From Simmondsia chinensis (Eukaryota > Streptophyta > Magnoliopsida > Caryophyllales > Simmondsiaceae), in the NCBI GenBank assembly GCA_018398585.1, contig JAGTTD010000022.1, positions 10,517,501-10,581,500 on the forward strand: 64,000 bases of DNA. Reading direction: 5' to 3'. The translations under genes were made by a program, and so were the position numbers. This document shows positions 10,145 through 23,080 of this stretch, piece by piece (the stretch's first letter is position 1; every line of letters starts with the position of its first letter). The notes under the pieces were generated by a model. It was given only the letters and a program-made list of their open reading frames with translations, searched no databases and was not told where the DNA came from.

Positions 10145-11926
10145 TGATAACCTTAAATTTGTATATATTTATTTATATCATTTTAATACATTTTTAAACA
10201 TTTTACTTCTAATTTTATCACTTTTGCCCCTTTTTGCTCAGTTTTGACTATTTTACTACTTTATTACAAAAACTCCAATTTTGTATTAACTCTTGCTAGT
10301 TTTATCATAAATATCAATAAGTAAAAGCAAGATAAATCAAAAAAATTACAAAATAATAACAAAAATTGTATAAAACTACCAAGAATTTCTAACTTACACC
10401 CTATTTTACAAGTTTTGCATCAATTTTTGGCTAAAATTCGAGCTTCTATCCTTATTATCCATCTTTTATATCTTGTATAATATAATTAAACATTACTTAA
10501 AGCTTTTTTAAGCATAAAAAATCAGAAAAAAATCAAAAATATAAAAAATCACAAGTTACAAAGCAGGTGATGCACCTGCTGCAGCAAGCTTGCTTTACAG
10601 CCCCATATTTCTTGATTTGTCTACTAAAATACATTAACCCAAAGCTTAAATAAGTTTTCTAACATCATCTTAGCATGTTATTTAAGTATTTGGGTGGTGG
10701 TATGAAGAGGAAACGCAAGATAATTGGTTGAAAATGTGGCTAGGAGGTCACAATAGAGCTGTGCAGATAATATCAAATAAAATTGAAGTTTGAGCTAAGT
10801 TTTAGCGGTGCAAGCTACAAGAAAATTATAAAATAACTTCAGTGATGCATCAACCTCAATTTCAACCAATTATGGTCAAGATTTAGGCGGTGATCAAGCT
10901 CAAAATCAATAAAAAATCTGAAACGCAGACAGACCTGCAACTGCCACTGGAAGCTCCAATGGAGGTCGATTTTTGAGATTTTCTCTTAGTTTTTTATTCC
11001 AAACTCAACTTTTATAAATAGGGTAGGATTCAGGTAGTTAAATCATGAAGTTTTCAGATCAAAAAACACAAAAAAATCGAGTGAAAATGAAGTGAGAACA
11101 GGTCGGGTCTGTCATGCTGCAAACCTGTTCTGTTTTCGAATTTTTTGTTAGTTTTTTCATTTTTCTTCATTAGTTCATGTATTTTGATGTTTATAATGTT
11201 TAATATTAAGTTTAACATGAACTAATTTTTTTAATCTAAGGCTACAAGTAGTCTAAGTTGTAAAATACGCTCGTTTCTAATTCAAGGTATTCAATGTTTA
11301 AGTTATTGCATTGTTGAAGTGTTTATCATTGTTCTTAATGAGTTTTAAATGCTTGATCACCATTTAAGGCCTGTAATGATTCATAATGAGACTGAAAGGA
11401 GATTTATGATGAGTGCTGAGGTGATAAGCACCACAAATTGAGCGAATGCTCGAAAGAGATTAACACAATTTGTGTGGTTTTTACAAGAAAATCATAGAGC
11501 TTTTATAACTCTTTTCTTATTTAAATTCATGCACGAAAGTGATGGGTTAATATGTTAAAGAGTACGCTAAATGTTGCTCGAGAGAGAATATTGAGTAAAT
11601 TAGGATTTTCAACCATCAACAGGCAATAACAACTTGAATATCGAGAATAGAAAGGCATATTAATGCAACTTAGGTGAAATCGGATGCCTTAGACTTTGTT
11701 TATCTAATAAAAACCCAAAAACTTTAATTAACTTTCTATTTGTATTTCTTTCTCTTCTGTTTTTATTTTTATTTTAACGAAACCCCTTAATTTTTAATCT
11801 TTCAAATAGTATTAAAGCTATTAATTTCAGTAATCACTCAGCAATCCTCGTGGGTATACTGTACTCACTCTGTATTACTTGAAACGAATAGTGCACTTGC
11901 TAGTAAAAAATCGCTAGTAAAAAACT
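10145..11926 (+). repeat. Inverted LTR at the array's left end
   Basis: Reads TGATAACCTTAAATTTG on the plus strand, opposite to the four other LTRs. TATA box TATAAATAG near 11014. The 3' end is damaged: after GTGCACTTGCTAGTAAAAAATCGC there is a short repeat (TAGTAAAAAAC) and the terminal CATCA is missing before LTR1 begins. No internal region or primer site accompanies it. Confidence 0.9.
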
Positions 11927-13711
11927 TGATGCAATTTTTTACTAGCAAGTGCACTAGTTGCTTCAAGTATACAGAGTGAGTACAGTATCGTTCCCACGAG
12001 GATTGTTGAGTGATTACTGAAATTAATAGCTTTAATACTATTTGAAAGATTAAAAATTAAGGGGCTTCGTTAAAATAAAAATAAAAACAAAAGAGAAAGA
12101 AATACAAATAGAAAGTTAATTAAAGTTTTTGGGTTTTCATTAGACAAACAAAGTCTAAGGCATCCGATTTCACCTAAGTTGCATTAATATGCCTTTCTAT
12201 TCTCGATATTCAAGCTGTTATTGCCTGTTGATGGTTGAAAATCCTAATTTACTAAATATTCTCTCTCGAGCAACATTTAGCGTACTCTTTAACATATTAA
12301 CCCATCACTTTCGTGCATGAATTTAAATAAGAAAAGAGTTATAAAAGCTCTATGATTTTCTTTTAAAAACCACACAAATTGCGTTAATCTCTTTCGAGCA
12401 TTAGCTCAATTTGTGGTGCTTATCACCTCAGCACTCATCATAAATCTCCTTTCGGTCTCATTATGAATCATTACAGGTCTTAAATGGTGCTCACTCATTT
12501 AAAACTCATTAAGAACAATGATAAACACTTCAACAATGCAATAACTTAAACATTGAATACCTTGAATTAGAAATGAGCATATTTTACAACTTAGGTTACA
12601 TCGTAGCCTTAGATTAAAAAACTTAGTTCATGTTAAACTTAATATTAAACATTATAAACATCAAAATACATGAACTAATGAAGAAAAATGAAAAAACTAA
12701 CAAAAATAACAAAAAATTCGAAAACAGAACCGGTCTGCAGCATGACAGACCCGACCTGTTCTCACTTCATTTTCACTCAATTTTTTTGTGTTTTTTGATC
12801 TTAAAAATTCATGATTTAACTCCATGTATCCTCCCATATTTATAAAAGTCATGTTTGGAATAAAAAACTAAGAGAAAATCTCAAAAATCGACCTCCATTT
12901 GAGCTTCAAGCGGCAGTTGCAGGTTTGTCTGCGTTTCTGATTTTTTTTTTATTTGAGCTTGATCACTGCCTAAATCTTGACCATAATTGGTTGAAATTGA
13001 GTTTTATACATCACTTTAGTTATTTTATAATTTTATTGCAGCTTGCACCGCTAAAACTTAGCACAAACTTCAATTTCATTTGATATTATCTGCACAGCTC
13101 TATTGTGACCTCCTAGCCATATTTTCAACCAATTATCTTGCCTTTCCTCTTCATACCACCGCCCAAATACTGCAATAACATGCTAAGATGATGTTATACA
13201 ACTTATTTAAGCTTTGGGTTAATGTATTTTTGTGGACAAATCAACAAATATGGGGTTGTAAAGCAAGCTTGCTGCAGCAGGTGCATTACCTGCTTTGTAA
13301 CTTGTGATTTTTTATATTTTTGATTTTTTTCTTATTTTTTATGCTTAAACAAGCTTTAATTAATGTTTAATTATATTCTACAAGATATAAAAGATGGATA
13401 ATAATGATAGAAGCTCGAATTTTAGCCAAAAATTGATGCAAAACTTGTAAAATAGGGTGTAAGTTAGAAATTTTTGGCAATTTTATACAATTTTTGTTAT
13501 TATTTTGTAATTTTTTTGATTTATCTTGCTTTTACTTATTGATATTTATGATAAAACTAGCAAGATTTAATACAAAATTAGAGTTTTTGCAATATAGTAG
13601 TAAAATAGTCAAAACTGAGCAAAAAGGGGCAAAAGTGATAAAATTAGAAGTAAAATGTTTAAAAATGTATTAAAATAATATAAATAAATATATACAAATT
13701 TAAGGTTATAA
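11927..13711 (-). repeat. LTR1 of the array
   Basis: 1785 bp. Minus-strand ends: start TTATAACC (the standard TGATAACC with its second and third positions altered), end TTGCATCA. Forms a near-complete inverted repeat with the LTR at 10145-11926. As the leftmost minus LTR it is the 3' LTR of internal 1. Confidence 0.92.
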
Positions 13712-13715
13712 AAAT

Positions 13716-13728
13716 ACCCCCAAACTTA
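13716..13728 (-). promoter_or_regulatory. Polypurine tract, unit 1
   Basis: TAAGTTTGGGGGT on the minus strand, four bases before the LTR1 start. The same 13-mer recurs at 14946-14958 and 15066-15078 within the unit. Confidence 0.72.
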
Positions 13729-14111
13729 AATCGTGCTCATCCCTGAGCAAGGCTAAACATTTCAGCATCATATCTCATGTTTTTCAAGAATTTTTCTACT
13801 GTTTAAAGCAAGTGAACTCTAATTCCGAAATAAATAACCGAAAATCGACGTTTAAGGTTCTAACGGCAAAATCATCCTTTCTAAGGAAAAATCTATCAAT
13901 CACCTAGGTAGCCAAGATTCAAAAGTTAGGAAAGCAACTTAAGTTTATACGTTCTTTCAAATCTCAAGACATTCAAACAGTATAGAGGGCAAAAATTTAT
14001 ACCGCTCATAACAAATCTTATCAAGTATGCCCAAAACTAAAAGACATTTTTTTTTTTTTTTCAGGGGAACTTATTTACTCAAGTCACTTTCGGCTCATTA
14101 GTTTATCTTCA

Positions 14112-14254
14112 GTGAGAATCAAGCTCCGACTCCTGGGCGATGACCCATAAGTAAGAGAAACCACCGCTGAGATTCCTTCTCTATGACTCCCCTAAGCTTA
14201 TCTACAGTGAGAATCAAGCTCCGACTCCTGGGCGATGACCCATAAGTAAGAGAA
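14112..14254. repeat. Pair of 47-bp direct repeats, unit 1
   Basis: The block from GTGAGAATCAAGCTCCGACT to CATAAGTAAGAGA occurs at 14112 and again at 14207, 95 bp apart. Units 2 and 3 keep the same pair (18794 and 18889; 23478 and 23573), so the duplication predates the multimer. Confidence 0.85.
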
Positions 14255-14851
14255 GCCATCACTGCGACGCCCTCAATATTGGGTAGCACATATCTTTATT
14301 TATGCGAGATAGAGGTGCTAGAGATTCAATTTTGTGTATGCTTTTTTTTTGTTTTTTTTAATATATATATCATATTTTTCTTTTTAGATTCAGGCATAAC
14401 TTTTCAAAGCTCATTATAAGATGATAATCCTTAATGCAATCTATTCAAATTTGAATATCTTTTAATAAAAAAGAAAGGTAAAACAGCTATGCTAACAAGT
14501 GAACTCAAATACCATGGTTTTATCAAGATAATGCCTTAGATCTTTGTTTCACTATTAAAGCGCAAAAATAATTAATTCTTAGGTTATTCCAATTAAATTA
14601 CAGTAAACGAGCTAAGAAAGAGTAGAAAAATAGCCTAAAAAGTATGAAGATAAGTTTTCAAAATAAAAGGAGATTTTTTTTTTTTAATATATTGCTATTA
14701 TTGTATTATTATTATTCAAAACGCAGTAAAACTTAAAGCATAGAAAATCTTTTTGTTGGCCGACCCTATTTACATCCCTATACAAAGGCTCCGAAATCTG
14801 GGAGGCAGTTAAGCCGAAACCAAAACAGACAGTAACAGATAACTTCCTCAA

Positions 14852-14852
14852 A

Positions 14853-14927
<75 letters not shown>
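14852..14927. repeat. (ATT)n microsatellite, unit 1
   Basis: About 25 uninterrupted ATT/TTA triplets. At the same place unit 2 has about 27 and unit 3 about 41. Confidence 0.95.
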
Positions 14928-14929
<2 letters not shown>

Positions 14930-15218
14930 AAAACATGACTCTTCCACCCCCAAACTTAAAAATTAACATTATTTTAATGTTAAAAGGAATATAAAGAACA
15001 AGTAGGAGAGAGGTACTTCCCCGGTTTGAGGATTGCTCTTTGAAGGTGCATGTGGATATCGTGCCACCCCCAAACTTATTATGAATACATGTTTAAACAA
15101 AAAAAAAAAATAAAGTGAGACAAAATAAATTTAAATAAACAAAAATAGAAACACTTGGGTTGCCTCCCAAGAAGCGCTTTAGTTTGCAGTCGTTAGCTCG
15201 ACTTTCTGGGTGGATCTA

Positions 15219-16289
15219 TCATGTGTCCTGAAGAAGAATTGAGTTACCACCATCCATCCATAACGACCATTTTCTTCCGGGCAGCTTTCCCGTTCTCTTC
15301 TTTACACGACCTCCCCCACCTTCTCTTATCTTGAGCTCCTTGAGCTTGATCAGTCACAGTTTGAATTTCCTTTTCTGGTTTCTTTTGTTATGTTTCACTG
15401 ATGCCTCCATGGTTTCGAAAATTTCAGACCATGCTAGATAAGCTCCACATTTTACTTCAATAGTTGGTGGTGGTGGGACTGTAAAAACAGGTTTGGTCAT
15501 TGGTGACTCTGAGTTGACTAAGGGGATTATGTCACATTAAAGTGGCTTTTGTAATGCCTCTTCGTCTCTTAATGTTATGGCGTTAGTTTCGTCCCCTAAT
15601 TTAGTGATCGTATCGCTAGACATGAATATTTCAGATCTCTCAGAATATTCCTCTATTATGATCCCTACTTGTGGTTCTGGATTTTGGACGGAGGCTCTTT
15701 GGTTCTTTAAGTCACTCACAGTTTCCATGAATTCCCTATATGTTTCTTCTAAGTTATAGCTCTTTTCTTGGGGCGGATAAGTGGGTGACCAAGATACTTC
15801 GTGATAGTTACAGGAAAGGTCCATCCATTGTGAATTATAAGTGCTAGAATAGGGATTATTTTGGGGTTGACTAAAATTTGGCATAGAATTACTTTGTTTA
15901 AAACCCCATGAGGAAAAGCTATTATCCATAAGATTTTCCTTGCAAGCATAGTTATTTCCACAAAATCTACATTTGTGAGCACCAATAGCACTCATTTGAT
16001 CTATTAATACATGAATTTGTGAACTTTGGGCTGACATTGTATTAATTTCATAAATACTAAGTTTTCTTCTTGGTTCAGCTTGATAATGAGATCTCATAAA
16101 GTTATGTTGCTCGAAACCAAAGGAAGAAAAGATATTACCCAATTGACATTCCATACTAGCATGGTTACCTGCACAAAATTCACATTGAGGAGTACTAGCA
16201 GCAACTCTGTCTTCAATTAGTGAAAGTTGAGCAAATAATGATTTAGATAAAGCTTAGTATTGAGATCTTATAGAGATGCAGCAAGCCAT
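15219..16289 (-). pseudogene. gag-like ORF, unit 1
   Basis: About 357 codons from ATG at 16289 to TGA at 15219. Has two Cys/His clusters, CEFC-GNHA--EC and CRFCGNNYACKEN, as in gag proteins of the Athila/Tat group; then Ser/Asn/Pro-rich low complexity, a Pro run (DPPPPTIEVK in the sister units) and a basic tail (KRNQKRKFKLWQIKLKELK in the sisters). Two Gln codons have become TAA: the one after SQY near 16257, and the one in PLQCDI near 15539. It would give particle protein only; enzymes must come from another element. Confidence 0.82.
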
Positions 16290-16585
16290 CACTATATTTT
16301 TTTTTAATTTTTTTTTAAGGAAGAAGCTTAACACTAAAAATTTTAAAAAATTTAAAGATAACCAAATTTAACTAAAAAAAAAAAAATTTATCTAGAATGA
16401 TTGAAAAGATAAGATAAAGTTAAAAAATTATCAGAAAACTTAAAAAAAACAAAAACAATCGACAATAAAATAAAATAAATGTATGAAAATAAAATTTTCA
16501 AAATTTCAACAAAATTTAAAAATTATTAACAATTTCAAATTAGTATCAAAACTATGTGGTATCAATATCACTCAATTATATTCGT

Positions 16586-16603
16586 TCCCCGGCAACGGAG
16601 CCA
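16586..16603 (-). promoter_or_regulatory. Primer-binding site, tRNA-Asp type, unit 1
   Basis: TGGCTCCGTTGCCGGGGA on the minus strand, one base different from the complement of plant tRNA-Asp (GUC) 3' end, six bases past LTR2. This primer type is the one used by Athila and Tat/Ogre elements. Confidence 0.9.
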
Positions 16604-16609
16604 AAAACT

Positions 16610-18396
16610 TGAAGCGATTTTTTACTAGTAAGTGCACTAGTCGCTTCAAGTAATACAGAGTGAGTAGAGTATCGTTCACACGAGGATTGCTGAGTGATTA
16701 CTGAAATTAATAGCTTTATTACTATTTGAAAGATTAAAAATTAAGGGGTTTCGTTAAAATAAAAATAAAAACAAAAGAGAAAAAAATACAAATAGAAAGT
16801 TAATTAAGTTTTTGGGTTTTTATTAGATAAACAAAGTCTAAGGCATCCGATTTCATCTAAGTTGCATTAATATGCCTTTCTATTCTCGATATTCAAGTTG
16901 TTATTGCCTGTTGATGGTTGAAAATCCCAATTTACTGAATATTCTCTCTCGGGCAACTTTTAGTGTACTCTTTAACATATTAACCCATCACTTTCGTGGA
17001 TGAATTTAAATAAGAAAAGAGTTATAAAAGATCTATGATTTTCTTTTAAAAACCACACAAATTGCGTTAATGTCTTTCGAGCATTCGCTCAATTTGTGGT
17101 GCTTATCACCTCAGCACTCATCATAAATCTCCTTTCGGTCTCATTATGAATCATTACAGGCCTTAAATGGTGCTCAAGCATTTAAAACTCATTATGAACA
17201 AAGATAAACACTTCAACAACGCAATAATTTAAACATTGAATACCTTGAATTAGAAACGAGCGTATTTTACAACTTAGGCTACATCGTAGCCTTAGATTAA
17301 AAAACTTAGTTCATGTTAAACTTAATATTAAACATTATAAACATAAAAATACATGAACAAATGAAGAAAAATGAAAAAACTAACAAAAATAACAAAAAAT
17401 TCGAAAACAGAACCGGTCTGCAGCATGACAGACCCGACCTGTTCTCACTTCATTTTCACTCGATGTTTTTGTGTTTTTTGATCTTCAAACTTCTTTATTT
17501 AACTCCCTGTATCCTCCCTTATTTATAAAATTCGAGTTTGGAATAAAAAACTAAGAGAAAATCTCAAAAATCGACCTCCATTTGAGCTTCCAGCGGCAGT
17601 TGCATGTCTGTCTGCGTTTCTGATTTTTTTTTTTTTTTTTTGAGCTTGATCACCGCCTAAATCTTGACCATAATTGGTTGAAATTGAGGTTGATACATCA
17701 CTGTAATTATTTTATAATTCTCTTGCAGCTTGCACCGCTAAACGTAGCTCAAACTTCAATTTTATTTGATATTATCTGCACAGCTCTATTGTGACTTCCT
17801 AGCCACATTTTCAACCAATTATCTTGCCTTTCCTCTTCATACCACCTCCCAAATACTGAAATAACATGCTAAGATGATGTCATACAACTTATTTAAGCTT
17901 TGGGTTAATGTATTTTTGTGGACAAATCAACAAATATGGGGCTGTAAAGCAAGCTTGCTGCAGCAGGTGCATTACCTGCTTTGTAACTTGTGATTTTTTA
18001 TATTTTCGAATTTTTTCTTATTTTTTATGCTTAAACAAGCTTTAATTAACGTTTAATTATATTCTACAAGATATAAAAGATGGATAATAAGGATAGAAGC
18101 TCTAATTTTAGCCAAAAATTGATGCAAAACTTGTAAAATAGGGTGTAAGTTAGAAATTTTTGGCAGTTTAATACAATTTTTGTTATTATTTTGTAATTTT
18201 TTTTATTTATCTTGCTTTTACTTATGATATTTATGATAAAACTAGCAAGATTTAATACAAAATTAGAGTTTTTGCAATAAAGTAGTAAAATAGTCAAAAC
18301 TGAGCAAAAAGGGGCAAAAGTGATAAAATTAGAAGTAAAATGTTTAAAAATATACTAAAATAATATAAATAAATATATACAAATTTAAGGTTATCA
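16610..18396 (-). repeat. LTR2 of the array
   Basis: 1787 bp, start TGATAACC, end CGCTTCA on the minus strand. It serves as 5' LTR of unit 1 and 3' LTR of unit 2. A TATA-like TATAAATA sits at about 17519-17526 (rc). Confidence 0.92.
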
Positions 18397-19528
18397 AAAT
18401 ACCCCCAAACTTAAATCGTGCTCGTCCCTGAGTAAGGCTGAACATTTCAGCATCATATCTCTTGATTTTCAAGAATTTTTCTACTGTTTAAAGCAAGTGA
18501 ACTCTAATTCCGAAATAAATAACCGAAAATCGATGTTTAAGGTTCTAACGGCAAAATCATCCTTTCTAAGGAAAAATCTATCAATCACCTAGGTAGCCAA
18601 GATTCAAAAGTTAGGAAAGCAACTTAAGTTTAAACGTTCTTTCAAATCTCAAGATATTCAAATAGTATAGAGGGCAAAAATTTATACCGCTCATAACAAA
18701 TCTTATCAAGTATGCCCAAAACTAAAACACTTTTTTTTTTTTTCAGGGGAACTTATTTACTCAAGTCACTTTCGGCTCATTAGTTTATCTTCAGCGAGAA
18801 TTAAGCTCCGACTCCTGGGCGATGACCCATAAGTAAGAGAAACCACCGCTGAGATTCCTTCTCTATGACTCCCCTAAGCTTATCTACATTGAGAATCAAG
18901 CTCCGACTCCTGGGCGATGACCCATAAGTAAGAGAAGCCACCACTAGGACGTCCTCAATATTGGGTAGCACATATCTTTATTTATGCGAGATAGAGGTGC
19001 TAGAGATTCAATTTTGTGTAAGCTTTTTTTTTTTTTTTAATATATATATCATATTTTTCTTTTTAGATTCAGGCATAACTTTTCAATGCTCATTATAACA
19101 TGATAATCTTTAATGCAATCTATTCAAATTTGAATATCTTTTAATAAGAAAGAAAGGTAAAACAGCTATGCTAACAAGTGAACTCAAATACCATGGTTTT
19201 ATCAAGATAATGCCTTAGATCTTTGTTTCACTATTAAAGCACAAAAACAATTAATTCTTAGGTTATTCCAATTAAATTACAGTAAACGAGCTAAGAAAGA
19301 GTAGAAAAACAGCCTAAAAAGTATGAAGATAAGTTTTCAAAATAATAGGGGATTTTTTTTTTTAATATATTGCTATTATTGTATTATTATTATTCAAAAC
19401 GCAGTAAAACTTAAAGCATAGAAAATCTTTTTGTTGGCCGACCCTATTTACATCCCCATACAAAGGCTCCGAAATCTGGGAGGCAGTTAAGCCGACTCCA
19501 AAACAGATAGTAACAGATAACTTCCTCA

Positions 19529-19530
19529 AA

Positions 19531-19611
<81 letters not shown>
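19529..19611. repeat. (ATT)n microsatellite, unit 2
   Basis: About 27 triplets, between the gag-like ORF and the polypurine tract. Confidence 0.95.
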
Positions 19612-19613
<2 letters not shown>

Positions 19614-19895
19614 AAAACATGACTCTTCCACCCCCAAACTTAAAAATTAACATTATTTTAATGTTAAAAGGAATATAAAGAACAAGTAGGAGAGAGGTAC
19701 TTCCCCGGTTTGAGGATTGCTCTTTGAAGGTGCATGTGGACATCGTGCCACCCCCAAACTTATTATGAATACATGTTTAAACAAAAAAAACAAAGTGAGA
19801 CAAAATAAATTTAAATAAACAAAAATAAAAACACTTGGGTTGCCTCACAAGAAGCGCTTTAGTTTACAGTCGTTAGCTCGACTTTCTGGATGGAT

Positions 19896-20969
19896 CTATC
19901 CTGTGTCCTGAAGAAGAATAGAGTTACCACCATCCATCCATAATGACCATTTTCTTCCGTGCTGCTTTCTCGTTCTCTTCTTTACACGACCTCCCCCACC
20001 TTCTCTAATCTTGAGCTCCTTGAGCTTGATCTGCCACAGTTTGAATTTCCTTTTCTGGTTTCTTTTGTTATGTTTCACTGATGCCTCCATGGTTTCGAAA
20101 ATTTCAGACCATGCTAGATACGCTTCACATTTTACTTCAATAGTTGGTGGTGGTGGGTCGGTAAAAACAGGTTTGGTCATTGGTGGCTCTGAGTTGACTA
20201 AGGGGATTATGTCACATTGAAGTGGCTTTTGTAATGCCTCTTCGTCTCTTAATGTTACGGCGTTAGTTTCGTCCCCTAATTTAGTGATCGTATCGCTAGA
20301 CATGAATATTTCAGATCTCTGAGAATATTCCTCTATTATGATCCCTACTTGTGGTTATGGATTTTGGACGGAGGCTCTTTGGTTCTTTAAGTCACTCACG
20401 GTTTCCTTGAATTCCCTATATGTTTCTTCTAAGTTATAGCTCTTTTCTTGGGGCGGATAAGTGGGTGACCAAGATACTTCTTGATAGTTACAGGAAAGGT
20501 CCATCCATTGTTGATTATAAGTGCTAGAATAGGGATTATTCTGGGGTTGACTAAAATTTGACATACAATTACTTTGTTTAAAATCCCATGAGGAAAAGCT
20601 ATTATCCGTAAGATTTTCCTTGCTAGCATAGTTATTTCCACAAAATCTACATCTGTGAGCACCAATAGCACTCATTTGATCGATTAATACATGAATTTGT
20701 GAACTTTGGGCTGACATTGTATTAATTTCATAAATATTAAGTTTTCTTCTTGGTTCAGCTTGATAATGAGATCTCATAAAGTTATGTTGCTCGAAACTAA
20801 AGGAAGAAAAGATATTACCCAATTGACATTCCATACTAGCATGGTTACCTGCACAAAATTCACATTGAGGAGTACTAGCAGCAAGCCTGTCTTCAATTAG
20901 TGAAAGTTGAGCAAATAATGATTTAGATAAAGCTTGGTATTGAGATCTTATAGAGATGCAGCAGGCCAT
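19896..20969 (-). pseudogene. gag-like ORF, unit 2 (best preserved)
   Basis: 358 codons including the stop, interrupted only by one TAA near 20355 where unit 3 has Glu (QNPEPQVG). Order: MACCISIRSQYQALSKSLFA helix, a first knuckle-like cluster CEFCAGNHASMEC (residues about 34-46), MRSHYQAEPRRKL, a second cluster CRFCGNNYASKEN, a Ser/Tyr/Pro-rich middle, PPPPTIEVK, and a strongly basic C-terminus with EGGGGRVKKRTRKQHGRK. I chose ATG 20969; a GTG directly before it extends the frame by one codon. Probable role: RNA-binding particle protein. Confidence 0.85.
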
Positions 20970-21270
20970 CACTATATTTTTTATAATTTTTTTTTAAGGA
21001 AGAAGTTTAACACTAAAAGTTTTGAAAAATTTAAAGATAACCAAATTTAACTAAAAAAAAAATTTATCTAGAATGATTAAAAAGTTAAGATAAAGTTAAA
21101 ATTGATCAGAAAACTTAAAAAAAACAAAAACAATCGACAATAAAATAAAATATAATAAAATAAATGTATGAAAATAAAATTTTCAAAATTTCAACAAAAT
21201 TTACAAATTATTAACAATTTCAAATTAGTATCAAAACTATGTGGTATCAATATCACTCAATTATATTCGT

Positions 21271-21288
21271 TTCCCGGCAACGGCGCCA
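21271..21288 (-). promoter_or_regulatory. Primer-binding site, tRNA-Asp type, unit 2
   Basis: TGGCGCCGTTGCCGGGAA on the minus strand, one base off the tRNA-Asp complement, six bases past LTR3. Confidence 0.9.
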
Positions 21289-21294
21289 AAAACT

Positions 21295-23080
21295 TGATGC
21301 GAGTTTTTACTAGTAAGTGCACTAGTCGCTTCAAGTAATACAGAGTGAGTAGAGTATTGTTCCCACGAGGATTGCTAAGTGATTACTGAAATTAATAGCT
21401 TTAATACTATTTGAAAGATTAAAAATTAAGGGGTTTCGTTAAAGTAAAAATAAAAACAAAAGAGAAAAAAATACAAATAGAAAGTTAATTAAAGTTTTTG
21501 GGTTTTTATTAGATAAACAAAGTCCAAGGCATCCGATTTCACCTAAGTTGCGTTAATATGCCTTTTTATTTTCGATATTCAAGTTGTTATTGCCTGTTGA
21601 TGGTTGAAAATCCTAATTTACAAAATATTCTCTGTCGAGCAACATTTAGCGTACTCTTTGACATATTAACCCATCACTTTCATGCATGAATTTGAATAAA
21701 AAAAGAGTTATAAAAGCTCTATGATTTTCTTTTAAAAACCACACAAATTGCGTTAATTTCTTTCGAGAAATCGCTCAATTTGTGGTGCTTATCACCTCAG
21801 CACTCATCATAAATCTCCTTTCGGTCTCATTATGAATCATTACAGGCCTTAAATGGTGCTCAAGAATTTAAAACTCATTAAGAACAATGATAAACATTTC
21901 AACAACGCAATAACTTAAACATTAAATACCTTGAATTAGAAACGAGCGTATTTTACAACTTAGGCTACATCGTAGCCTTAGATTAAAAACATTAGTTCAT
22001 GTTAACTTAATATTAAACATTATAAACATCAAAATACATGAACTAATGAAGAAAAATTAAAAAACTAACATAAATAACAAAAAATTCGAAAACAGAACCG
22101 GTCTGCAACATGACAGACCTGACTTGTTCTCACTTCATTTTCACTCGATTTTTTTGTGTTTTTTGATCTTAAAACTTCATGATTTGACTCCTTGTATCCT
22201 CCCCTATTTATAAAAGTCTATTTTGGAATAAAAAATTAAGAGAAAATCTCAAAAATCGACCTCCATTTGAGCTTCCAGTGGCCGTTGCAGGTCTGTCTGC
22301 GTTTCCGATTTTTTTTTGATTTTGAGCTTGCTCACCGCCTAAATCTTGACCATAATTGGTTGAAATTGAGTATGATACATCACTGTAGTTATTTTATAAT
22401 TCTCTTGCAGCTTGCACCGCTAAAACTTAGCTCAAACTTCAATTTTATTTGATATTATCTGGACAGCTCTATTGTGACCTCCTAGCCAATTTTTCAACCA
22501 ATTATCTTGCCTTTCCTCTTCATACCACCGCCCAAATTCCGCAATAACATGCTAAGATGATGTTATACAACTTATTTAAGCTTTGGATTAATGTATTTTA
22601 GTGGACAAATCAAGAAATATGGGGCTGTAAAGCAAGCTTGCTGCAGCAGGTGCATTACCTGCTTTGTAACTTGTGATTTTTTATATTTTCGATTTTTTTC
22701 TTATTTTTTATGCTCAAACAAGCTTTAAGTAATGTTTAATTATATTATACAAGATATAAAAGATGGATAATAAGGATAGAAGCTCGAATTTTAGCCAAAA
22801 ATTGATGCAAAATTTGTAAAATGGGGTGTAAGTTAGAAATTTTTGGCAGTTTTATACAATTTTTGTTATTATTTTGTAATTTTTTTTATTTATCTTGCTT
22901 TTACTTATTGATATTTATGATAAAACTAGCACGATTTAATACAAAATTAGAGTTTTTGCAATAAAGTAGTAAAATATTCAAAACTGAGCAAAAAGGGGCA
23001 AAAGTGATAAAATTAGAAGTAAAATGTTTAAAAATGTTTTAAAATAATATAAATAAATATATACAAATTTAAGGATATAA
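21295..23080 (-). repeat. LTR3 of the array
   Basis: 1786 bp; end CGCATCA, start TTATATCC on the minus strand (both termini slightly altered from TGATAACC...GCATCA). Shared between units 2 and 3. Confidence 0.92.

Larger units (their letters stand above)
13712..16609 (-). mobile_element. Internal region, unit 1
   Basis: 2898 bp from the primer site (16603-16586) to the polypurine tract next to LTR1. Holds a gag-like pseudogene (16289-15219), two further polypurine-like motifs, an (ATT)n tract and a 95-bp-spaced direct repeat. The rest (15218-13712) has no coding signal; open frames there are Asn or Ile runs from the microsatellite. Confidence 0.9.
18397..21294 (-). mobile_element. Internal region, unit 2
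   Basis: 2898 bp, the same length and layout as unit 1. Polypurine-like 13-mers at 18401-18413, 19630-19642 and 19750-19762. Primer site at 21271-21288. Nothing beyond the gag-like ORF looks coding. Confidence 0.9.

Noticed and set aside
12630..12845. 71-codon frame, also found at 17313-17528
   Set aside because: Lies in the LTR in antisense orientation, Lys/Asn-rich from AT-rich DNA; recurs only because the LTR recurs.
14684..14969. Open frames with poly-Asn or poly-Ile runs (also at 19362-19743 and 24048-24381)
   Set aside because: They are translations of the (ATT)n microsatellite in the untranslated part of each unit.
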